Below are positions 14,069-20,342 of a stretch of 20,342 nt of DNA, piece after piece. Origin of the DNA: Pseudomonadota bacterium (GTDB lineage Bacteria; Desulfobacterota; Desulfovibrionia; Desulfovibrionales; Desulfovibrionaceae); NCBI GenBank assembly GCA_023399375.1, contig JAEWPX010000070.1, positions 1 through 20,342 on the forward strand. Reading direction: 5' to 3'. Positions within the stretch are counted from its first letter, which is position 1. Every line of letters starts with the position of its first letter. Position numbers and translations under genes: made by a program. The notes beneath the pieces are model-generated. The model saw only the letters and a list, made by a program, of their open reading frames with translations, made no database searches and was not told where the DNA came from.

Positions 14069-17000
14069 TCGCGCGGCCGGGGCGCGGCCCCGGGCAGGAA
14101 AACCTCGAGCCGGGTGCCGCTCTCCGCGTCGGTTTCCAGGCGGATGTCGCCGTGCTGGCAGCGCGTCATGAGCCGCGCCGAATACGCGCCCAGGCCGCTG
14201 CCGCCCTTCTTGCCGGCGGTTGCGTATTTCTCGAAAAATACCGGTATGATATCTTGCGGAACGGGCGTGGGGTTGGCCACGGTCAGCCGCGCGCCCCCGT
14301 CGTGCGCCTCCACGCGCACGTCCACGCGCCCGCCCGCGTGCTCGGCCTCGACGGCGTTTTTCAGCAGGTTGGCGGCGATGGTCTGGCACAACAGCGCATT
14401 GCCCATGGCGAAGACGGGCGCGTCCGCGGCCACGTCCAGGGCCACGCCGCGTGCGGCGGCCATGCCGGCCAGCATGTCCGCAACGCCGGCGACGATGCGC
14501 GCCAGATCGATGCGCTGCGCCTCGAGCACGAATGTTCCCGTCTCCATCTTGTACAGATCCAGGGACAGCTCGATCTGTTCGAGCATGGACTGGCCCGCGC
14601 GCTCGATCTCGGCGAGCAGTTCCTCCTGCTCCGCGTTGACCGCGCCGACCACGCCCACGAGACCGGGCAGGTTGACGATGCTATTCAGCGGCGCCTTGAG
14701 GTCGTGGCGCATGATGCGCTCCACGTCCTCGCGCACGCCTTCGAGCTTCCGGCGCTCGGTGATGTCCTCCTTGACGGCCACGTAGTGCGTGACGGTCCCG
14801 GCGTCGTCGCGCACGGGCGAAATGGAGCAGTTTTCCCAGTAGAGCTCGCCGTTTTTTTTGCGGTTGCACAGCTCCCCGCGCCAGATTTCGCCTGCGGCCA
14901 GCGTCTCCCACATCTGCCGGTAGAAAGCGTCGGGGTGGACGTCGCTTTTGAGCAGCCTGGGGTTTTGCCCCCTGGCTTCCTCGGGCGTGAACCCGGTCAG
15001 GATCGAAAAATGGGGATTGACGTACTCGATGGCGCCCTTGGGATCGGTGATGACGATGGAGCTCGGCGACTGCTCCACCGCGGCCCAGAGCAGGCGCAAG
15101 GAGGCGTCCCGTTCCCGCAAGGGGCCGACGTCCTCCACCGAGGCGATGACGGGGGTCGGGGCGCGGCCGGGCTCCACGGGGTTGAAAATGGCCCGTACCT
15201 GGCAGAACTTTCCGGTGACGGCGCTCGTATAGGGGCCCTCGACCATGGCGGGCTCGCCGCCGATGGCGCGCTTAAGCGCTTCGCGCACGTAGGGCGGCAT
15301 GCGCTCAAGGACGCTTTGGCCGATGAGCTGTTCGGGCGCGGCCCCGAGCAGTTGCAGCAGGCGGGCGTTGCAGTTGCGCACGACGCCCGTCTCGTCGAAA
15401 AAGACCAGTCCCAGCGGCGAGTTGTCGAAGATGACCCGCAGTTGCCTCTCGCGCCTGGCGAGATGCTCCTCGGCGAGCTTGCGCGTGGTGATGTCCGTGC
15501 AGAAGCCCTCGAACAGCGCGATTTCCCCGGAGGCGTCGCGCACGGCCCGGATGGAGAGCGAAACCCAGATGACGTCCCCGCTGCGGGTCAGCCGCCGCAC
15601 CTCGTAATTGGAGAGGTGGTCCTGCGTCGCAAGCGCCTCAAGCATGGCGTCGCGCTCGGCGGGGTCGACGTACACCTGGGAGCCGATGTCCGTGACCTCG
15701 GCCAAAAACGCCGCCGCGCCGCCGTAGCCGTACATCCGGGCGAGGCGGTCGTTGGCGCGCAGGTAGCGGCCGTCGGGGCTCGAGGTGAAGATGCCCACGG
15801 GCGCGTTGTCATAGAGGCTGCGCAGCGTTTCCTCGCTTTGGCGCAGGGCCTGTTCCGCACGCAGCCTGTCCGAGACGTCGCGCATGGAGCCGCCGACGCC
15901 GACGTCGCCGTTGCCGAAGATCGCCGGGAACTTGCGCACCTCGAAGGTCCGCTCGCCCTGGCTTTCGAGCAACAAGACCACTTCGCGGCCGTCCCGCACG
16001 GCCACATCGGATTCATGGCAACGGGCGGCGAGATCCGCCGGCAGGAGTTCGAAGTCCGTATGTCCTACCACTTCCCCGGGCGTTTTCCCGCAAAAGGCGG
16101 CGAAGCGCGCGTTGACCACGACATGGCGCAGGGAGGCGTCCTTTAAAAAAACCATGTCGCTCGTGGCGTCGAGAAAGGCGCGGTAGTGCGCCTCGACCTG
16201 GCGCAGCGCCGCATTGACCTGCGTGAGCTCCTCCGTGCGCGCGGTCACGGTGCGCTCCAGGCCGGCATTGGCCGCGTCCAGCGCTGCGGTCGCCTCGGCC
16301 ACGGCCCGGGACAGCCGCGCCGGCCAGGAGGCGAGCAGGAAAAACGCCGCGGCCAGGCCCAGCCAGGCGGCGGCCGCCGCCTCCAGCATGGCCTGCGGGG
16401 CGGGCATGGGCGTGAAGCCGCCGCGGGGCGTTGCCGCCAGTTCCCAGACGCCGCCAGGAAAGGCCATGGACGTCGTGACCGGCCCGTGCGCAAACAGCGC
16501 CGGTTCGCCGAACACCATCACGCCGTCGCCGTTTTGCCCCTGGACGCGGACGGCCACCTGCACGTCGTCGTTGCCCGGGAGTCCCGTCTCCCGGAAAAAG
16601 GCGTCGACGTCGATGACGATGGCGGCCAGCCCCCAGCGCCGCAACGGCGCGCCCGGCGCGGTCGCGGCCATGACCGGCATGCGTGCGATAAACCCGCGCC
16701 CGCCCTGCAACAGGGTTACGGGCCCGGACACGACGGTCTTGCCTTCGCCCAGGGTCGCGGCCAGGGCGGCGCGCTGCGCATAAGGCAGGTCGCGGGCCAG
16801 ATCGAGGCCGAGCACGCCGGTATTGCCGGCAAGCGGGTAGACGTGGCTGACCACGGCGTCCCGCGCCAGTTGCAGGGAGCGGATGTCCGTGGTCCCCTGC
16901 ATGAGGGCGGCGGCGAAGGCGTCGAAACGCGCGGGCGTGATGTCCGGGTCGCTCGCGGCGCTCGCGGCGATGGCGCGCAAAAAGGCCAGACGGGCGTCCA

Positions 17001-17181
17001 GGGCCGATTGCAGGGCGAGGCGGATGTCGTCGAGATGGGACGTGACCGCGGCGCGGCGGGCCGCGTCGTAGCGCACGGCCTCGCCGCGCCACAACAGCCA
17101 GACGCTTGGCGCGACGAAAAGGGTCGCTGCGGCGCATGCGAGCAAAAGCAGTCCGGCCTTGTGCGCGAGGCCTTGCACCAT
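14062..17181 (-). CDS. Membrane-bound sensor histidine kinase with four PAS domains
   Basis: A 1039-residue inner-membrane protein. Helix 1 (about 9-31) and helix 2 (about 266-288) flank a periplasmic sensor region of about 235 residues. It carries WGLAAIVIDVDAFF (183-196), as in CHASE-like double-PAS sensors. A coiled coil (about 292-330) leads to PAS 1 (332-440), PAS 2 (452-565), PAS 3 (579-690) and PAS 4 (697-810, with GFTPEEARGQNPRLLKS). The phosphorylation helix has RHDLKAPLN (825-833, His826). The ATPase N box is ANLLKNAVEA (937-946) and the G2 box GGSGLGAYSA (993-1002). The normal DxGxG box is replaced by VANPTPVPQ (968-976), a divergent but probably working class. No receiver or adjacent regulator. 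ATG 17181 follows AAGGAA and places helix 1 at the N-terminus; the longer frame was rejected. Confidence 0.92.
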   Translation of the reverse strand: MVQGLAHKAGLLLLACAAATLFVAPSVWLLWRGEAVRYDAARRAAVTSHLDDIRLALQSALDARLAFLRAIAASAASDPDITPARFDAFAAALMQGTTDIRSLQLARDAVVSHVYPLAGNTGVLGLDLARDLPYAQRAALAATLGEGKTVVSGPVTLLQGGRGFIARMPVMAATAPGAPLRRWGLAAIVIDVDAFFRETGLPGNDDVQVAVRVQGQNGDGVMVFGEPALFAHGPVTTSMAFPGGVWELAATPRGGFTPMPAPQAMLEAAAAAWLGLAAAFFLLASWPARLSRAVAEATAALDAANAGLERTVTARTEELTQVNAALRQVEAHYRAFLDATSDMVFLKDASLRHVVVNARFAAFCGKTPGEVVGHTDFELLPADLAARCHESDVAVRDGREVVLLLESQGERTFEVRKFPAIFGNGDVGVGGSMRDVSDRLRAEQALRQSEETLRSLYDNAPVGIFTSSPDGRYLRANDRLARMYGYGGAAAFLAEVTDIGSQVYVDPAERDAMLEALATQDHLSNYEVRRLTRSGDVIWVSLSIRAVRDASGEIALFEGFCTDITTRKLAEEHLARRERQLRVIFDNSPLGLVFFDETGVVRNCNARLLQLLGAAPEQLIGQSVLERMPPYVREALKRAIGGEPAMVEGPYTSAVTGKFCQVRAIFNPVEPGRAPTPVIASVEDVGPLRERDASLRLLWAAVEQSPSSIVITDPKGAIEYVNPHFSILTGFTPEEARGQNPRLLKSDVHPDAFYRQMWETLAAGEIWRGELCNRKKNGELYWENCSISPVRDDAGTVTHYVAVKEDITERRKLEGVREDVERIMRHDLKAPLNSIVNLPGLVGVVGAVNAEQEELLAEIERAGQSMLEQIELSLDLYKMETGTFVLEAQRIDLARIVAGVADMLAGMAAARGVALDVAADAPVFAMGNALLCQTIAANLLKNAVEAEHAGGRVDVRVEAHDGGARLTVANPTPVPQDIIPVFFEKYATAGKKGGSGLGAYSARLMTRCQHGDIRLETDAESGTRLEVFLPGAAPRPRDQ

Positions 17182-17344
17182 GAAACGCTTCCTTGCGGAC
17201 GATCGGCGCAAGCCGCCGGAAACGGCCGCGCCGCAAGATGGCGCTGAAAATACCGAGCCTCCCCATCCTATAGCCGTACGCGCTCCCCGGCGCAAGAGGA
17301 CACCGGCGCGCCTTGCTTCCCCGGGGCGGGAGGGCTATTGCCTA

Positions 17345-17367
17345 GGCGCTCGCTCGCCTCGAGCGCC
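17345..17367 (+). promoter_or_regulatory. Hairpin in the mltB leader
   Basis: GGCGCTCG (17345-17352) pairs perfectly with CGAGCGCC (17360-17367) around a 7-base loop. It ends 11 bases before the mltB ribosome binding site. The 209-base divergent region 17182-17390 holds no gene, and I could not identify a clear promoter in it. Confidence 0.45.
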
Positions 17368-17390
17368 AAACCAGTCACGGGGAGAAGGGC

Positions 17391-18329
17391 ATGCACACCC
17401 TGCGCCGTCATCTGTTACACTGCGTCCTGGTCCTTTGCTGTTGCGCCCTGCCGCCCGCCGCAGCGTCCGCCCGTCCCGGGGGACAGGCGGAGACCGCCGC
17501 GGACGCGGGCTGGACGCCGCTTGTCGACAAGCTCGCCGCGGACGGCCTGGACAAGGCCGCGCTCATGCGGCTTTTCGCCGGCGGGACGGTGGAGTATTCC
17601 CCGGAAATCATGGCGCGCAAGGTGGACGCCATGGTCAGGAAGGAATTCGAGCCCAAGCCCAAACCCGGGCGCAAGACCCTGGAGCAGAGCAGCTACCGCC
17701 ATTTCCTGACGCCGGAGGCCATTGCCGGGGCCGTGCGCTTCGTGCGGCAAAACAAGGCCGCCTTCGACAAGGCGCAGCGCGAATACGGACCGCCCCCGGA
17801 ACTCGTCGCCGCCTTCCTGGTCGTCGAAACCAACCTCGGCACCTACCTTGGCGACCGCGACGCCTTAAGCGTCCTGGCGAGCCTGGCGCGGGCCTCGACC
17901 CTGGAGCAGATCGCGCCCTACATGAAGACCCTGCATGGCGAACCCGCCCGCCGGGAATTCGCGGCGACGGCCGCCGCCGACAGGGCGCAATGGGCCTTCC
18001 GCGAGCTGGCCGCCCTGCTGCGCTACGCCGCGGCCAAGAAGCAGCAGCCCGGCACGATCCCCGGCTCCATCTACGGCGCCATCGGCATCTGCCAGTTCAT
18101 GCCGAGCAACGCCCTGCGCTTCGGCGTGGACGCCGACGGCGACGGCATCGTGGACCTCTTTTGCCCGGCCGACGCCATCGTCAGCGTCGCCAGCTACCTG
18201 CGCGGCCACGGCTGGAAGCCCGGCATGACCCCGCAGGAAACCCGCGACGTGGTCTACGCCTACAACCACAGCGACCTCTACGTCCTGGGCGTCATGACCG
18301 TGGCCGAACGCATCAAGGCGCAGTTGTAG
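17391..18329 (+). CDS. MltB-family lytic murein transglycosylase
   Basis: A 312-residue exported protein. Residues 1-27 are a signal peptide (RR, hydrophobic cysteine-rich core, cleavage near AAASA); no clear lipobox is seen, unlike E. coli MltB, so it may be a soluble periplasmic enzyme. Catalytic Glu146 lies in FLVVETNLGTYLG (142-154). The YGAIGICQFMPSNALRFG segment (228-245) and the Ca-binding loop DADGDGIVDL (247-256), as in Slt35, confirm the family. YAYNHSDLYV (289-298) closes the active site. It cleaves the MurNAc-GlcNAc bond of peptidoglycan, forming 1,6-anhydro ends, in wall remodelling or recycling. GGGGAG lies 6 bases before ATG 17391. Transcribed alone, it converges on the small gene downstream. 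Confidence 0.94.
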   Translation: MHTLRRHLLHCVLVLCCCALPPAAASARPGGQAETAADAGWTPLVDKLAADGLDKAALMRLFAGGTVEYSPEIMARKVDAMVRKEFEPKPKPGRKTLEQSSYRHFLTPEAIAGAVRFVRQNKAAFDKAQREYGPPPELVAAFLVVETNLGTYLGDRDALSVLASLARASTLEQIAPYMKTLHGEPARREFAATAAADRAQWAFRELAALLRYAAAKKQQPGTIPGSIYGAIGICQFMPSNALRFGVDADGDGIVDLFCPADAIVSVASYLRGHGWKPGMTPQETRDVVYAYNHSDLYVLGVMTVAERIKAQL

Positions 18330-18337
18330 CGCGCCGA

Positions 18338-18354
18338 CGCGGCCCGATGCCGCG
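18338..18354. terminator. Short hairpin between convergent genes
   Basis: CGCGGC (18338-18343) pairs with GCCGCG (18349-18354) around a 5-base loop, inside the 30-base gap between the two converging genes. There is no T run on either strand, so a terminator role is only possible. Confidence 0.3.
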
Positions 18355-18359
18355 AAACG

Positions 18360-18689
18360 TCAGGGATTGGGGATGGGGAAGAAGAGCGGATTGGGCTTGC
18401 GGCCTTCGGCCAGGAAGCTGCCCTCGAAATAGCCCTGGCTGAAGCCTTCGCGGTAGCCCGCGGCATAGGCCCCGCGCCGGGTCATGGAGGCCACGGGCGT
18501 ATACGCCCCGAGCCGGCCCTGGGCGCGGATGAGCATGTCCCGGCGCTGGTGCTCGAGCATGGCGATGCGGTCCCACACCAGCTCGCGTCGGTCCTCGGGC
18601 GGCGCGTCCTTGCCCGCTGCCTTGGGACCGCCGATGAAGATGTAGACCACGAGGCCGATGATGCCGGCCAGGATGATGAGGTATTTCAC
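18360..18689 (-). CDS. Small membrane-anchored protein of unknown function
   Basis: A 109-residue protein. Residues 1-20 form one hydrophobic helix (MKYLIILAGIIGLVVYIFIG), probably an uncleaved anchor. A charged helical stretch (about 31-60, EDRRELVWDRIAMLEHQRRD) follows, which could form a coiled coil. The tail is rich in Gly, Tyr and Phe (GYREGFSQGYFEGSF, about 78-92) and ends in PNPLFFPIPNP. The start is GTG 18689 with only a weak ribosome binding site; no in-frame ATG lies nearby. It may be read with the response regulator gene 120 bases upstream, but a GC hairpin lies between. I do not recognise the family. Confidence 0.65.
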   Translation of the reverse strand: MKYLIILAGIIGLVVYIFIGGPKAAGKDAPPEDRRELVWDRIAMLEHQRRDMLIRAQGRLGAYTPVASMTRRGAYAAGYREGFSQGYFEGSFLAEGRKPNPLFFPIPNP

Positions 18690-18703
18690 CGCGACGCCCG
18701 CGA

Positions 18704-18722
18704 GGCCGGCGACGCGCCGGCC
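18704..18722 (-). promoter_or_regulatory. GC hairpin before the small membrane-protein gene
   Basis: GGCCGGCG (18704-18711) pairs perfectly with CGCCGGCC (18715-18722) around ACG. On the minus strand it ends 14 bases before the GTG start, so it may restrain translation. It could also be a transcript end for the response regulator, but has no T run. Confidence 0.4.
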
Positions 18723-18809
18723 CCATGCCGGTTACGTGCCGCGCCTCTCTCCGTTCCTTTCGACGCCGCAAGGGGCCATCTTTACCCCGGCCGAAACAGG
18801 AGAACGGAT

Positions 18810-20228
18810 TCAGGCGGAACGCACGGCCGGGATGCCGTGCTTTTTGAGCAGCGCGTAGAGCCGCGACCGCGACAGGCCGGAGATTTCGAGCATGCGCGCG
18901 ACGTCGCCGCCGAAGCGTCCGGTCAGCGCCCGCAGGTAGCGCGCCTCGCCCTGGTCGCGGTAGTCGCGAAACTGCGGCAAAAGCCCCAAAGCCAGGCTCG
19001 GTTCGACGCCTTCGCCCTCCTCCCTGGCCGCGCCCGGAGCACGGCCGGTCACGCGGTTTCGCGCCGCGCAGACCCGGATGTGCAGGGGCAGATGCACGGG
19101 CAGCAGGGCCTCGTCGCCCCGGGCCAGGGCCAGCGCGCCTTCGACGGTGTTCTTGAGCTCGCGCACGTTGCCGGGCCAGGGGTAGGCGAGAAGCGCCCGG
19201 GAGAACTCGTCGGAAAAGGTCCTGGCGGCCATGCCCAGCCGCTTCGCGGCCTCGGCCGCGAAATGGGCGGCGAAATCCAGAATGTCGTCCGGGTGCCCGG
19301 CCAGGGACGGCAGCTCGATGCCCACGCCCTGGAGACGAAAGAGCAGGTCTTCCCGGAACAGCCCCTCCGCGGCCATGGCTTCCAGATTCTGGTTGGTGGC
19401 CGCGACCAGCCGGAAATGGCAGGGGGCCTCCTCGAGGCCGCCGACCGGACGCACCCGTCGCTCCTGGAGCACCCGCAAAAAGGCCTTTTGCACCGAAAGC
19501 GGCATCTCCGCCACTTCGTCCAGGAACAACGTGCCCTCGTGCGCCCGCAGCAACACGCCCTCGCGGCGGCGGTCCGCGCCGGTGTAGACGCCCTTTTCCG
19601 AGCCGAACAGCACGCTTTCCACGATGCCCGACGGCAGCGCCGCGCAGTCGACGACCACGAAGGCCCTGGCGCGCCTCGGGCTGTTGTCGTGGATGGCCCG
19701 GGCGAAGAGCTCCTTGCCCACGCCCGTCGGGCCGGTGAGCAGCACGTTGACGTCGCTTTGCGCGGCCTTGGCCGCCTGCTCCAGGCACTGGGCGCGCTTG
19801 GGGTTGCCCCCGGCGATGCCGGCGAAGCCGAAGGGTTCGCTCCCGCCTTGGCCGGAGCGCGCCTGACGGCGGTGCTCCATGGCGCTGACCAGGGGGGCGG
19901 TCATGGTTTTGACCGTGGGCGGCTTCTCGATATAGTCCCAGGCCCCCTGGCGCATGGCCCGCTCGGCCCCGTCCGGGTCCCCCCAGCCGGTGATGACGAT
20001 GACTTCGGGATTGGACGGCGCGCGCCGGATCTCGCCGATGGCGTCGAGGCCGTTGCCGTCGGGCATGCGCACGTCGAGAAAGACCACGTCCACGTCCGCC
20101 TCGCCGGCGCGGCGCAGCCCTTCGCCGAGGGTCGCGGCCATGTCCGGAGCGTGGCCCAGGCGCGTCACCACGCGCGCCAGGGCGTCGCGTATGGTCCGGT
20201 CGTCGTCGATGATGAGCACATTGCCCAA
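18810..20228 (-). CDS. Sigma-54-dependent response regulator (NtrC family, REC-AAA-Fis)
   Basis: A 472-residue cytosolic activator. Receiver domain (1-120): acidic DDD at 8-10, acceptor Asp52 in FLDVRMPDGNG, Thr80, Lys102. The AAA+ domain (about 136-370) has Walker A GPTGVGKE (166-173), Walker B GTLFLDEVAEMP (232-243), arginine-finger candidates Arg292 and Arg298, and WPGNVREL (351-358). The Fis-type helix-turn-helix is at about 441-466 (GDVARMLEISGLSRSRLYAL). The sigma-54 contact loop reads GVYTGA (213-218) rather than GAFTGA. I chose TTG 20228: GGAGG (20235-20239) lies 6 bases upstream and the receiver starts normally. ATG 20276 would add 16 Arg-rich residues. When phosphorylated it should open sigma-54 promoters; its kinase is not adjacent within the window. 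Upstream bases 20229-20342 hold only its leader. Confidence 0.92.
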   Translation of the reverse strand: MGNVLIIDDDRTIRDALARVVTRLGHAPDMAATLGEGLRRAGEADVDVVFLDVRMPDGNGLDAIGEIRRAPSNPEVIVITGWGDPDGAERAMRQGAWDYIEKPPTVKTMTAPLVSAMEHRRQARSGQGGSEPFGFAGIAGGNPKRAQCLEQAAKAAQSDVNVLLTGPTGVGKELFARAIHDNSPRRARAFVVVDCAALPSGIVESVLFGSEKGVYTGADRRREGVLLRAHEGTLFLDEVAEMPLSVQKAFLRVLQERRVRPVGGLEEAPCHFRLVAATNQNLEAMAAEGLFREDLLFRLQGVGIELPSLAGHPDDILDFAAHFAAEAAKRLGMAARTFSDEFSRALLAYPWPGNVRELKNTVEGALALARGDEALLPVHLPLHIRVCAARNRVTGRAPGAAREEGEGVEPSLALGLLPQFRDYRDQGEARYLRALTGRFGGDVARMLEISGLSRSRLYALLKKHGIPAVRSA

Positions 20229-20342
20229 AGAGAGCCTCCGCAAGCGCCGGCGCAGTCGCCGGGCCTGCCCGTGCAATGACCATCGGACGACGGCCTGTCA
20301 AGGGCGGTCCCCGCGCCGGCCGGACGCGTCGCGCATCCGGCC

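Noticed and set aside
12382..16146. A 1254-codon open frame running across the PhoU-kinase and sensor kinase genes
   Set aside because: It is out of frame with the first and antisense to the second, is Arg/Ala/Gly-rich without any domain, and the genes it crosses have intact family motifs. Long open shadow frames are expected at this GC content.
18313..20301. A 662-codon open frame on the minus strand over the response regulator and small gene
   Set aside because: Composition is Arg/Pro/Gly-rich with no recognisable domain, while the overlapping regulator frame has complete receiver, AAA+ and Fis motifs.

Overview
The window is very GC-rich with dense, mostly short-spaced genes. Together with the gene content (GAK-type XXXCH and amphi-Trp proteins, a PhoU-kinase fusion, many PAS sensor kinases, and a GC-rich palindromic element placed just after stop codons) this suggests a high-GC Desulfovibrionaceae sulfate reducer of the Desulfovibrio/Solidesulfovibrio type. 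The genus is inferred from gene families, not from a marker gene. I see no rRNA, tRNA, CRISPR array, transposase or phage gene.

Layout. (1) Bases 274-4282, minus strand: rpe (ribulose-phosphate 3-epimerase), a cytosolic PAS-PAS hybrid histidine kinase whose start and ribosome binding site lie inside rpe, a separate HPt protein overlapping it by 4 bases, and a GDP-L-fucose synthase, probably one transcript. It ends in a GC-rich palindromic repeat (207-272). (2) Bases 4283-4605: a regulatory region with a Pho-box-like direct repeat. (3) Bases 4606-7315, plus strand: pstS-pstC-pstA, the binding protein and two permeases of a phosphate ABC importer, with a strong hairpin after pstS and a textbook terminator (7445-7485) after pstA; pstB and phoU do not follow. 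(4) Bases 7601-9952: a PIN-PhoH ATPase, then a MarR-type regulator with a near-consensus promoter that seems to give a leaderless message, and an SRPBCC-fold protein with a matching palindromic operator in its promoter region. (5) Bases 10151-14068: a four-gene cassette of an XXXCH-type protein, a PHP-like metallophosphoesterase, an amphi-Trp protein and a fusion of a PhoU domain to an aminoglycoside-phosphotransferase-like kinase. (6) Bases 14062-17181, minus: a large membrane-bound sensor kinase with four PAS domains, overlapping tail to tail with the fusion gene. (7) Bases 17391-20228: an MltB-like lytic transglycosylase (plus), a small membrane-anchored protein (minus), and a sigma-54-dependent response regulator (minus) with a TTG start and an altered GAFTGA loop.

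How they may work together. The phosphate theme recurs: a Pho-box-controlled importer, a PhoH-family ATPase, and a PhoU domain now fused to a small-molecule kinase. The most interesting region is the cassette at 10151-14068. It pairs a predicted kinase with a predicted phosphoesterase and with two small proteins that seem to share a domain. The XXXCH and amphi-Trp families are known from GAK-type clusters, but the ATP-grasp, CofD-like and HprK-like members are absent here. This may be a variant or satellite of that poorly understood system, with PhoU-kinase as its phosphotransfer component; that is inference.
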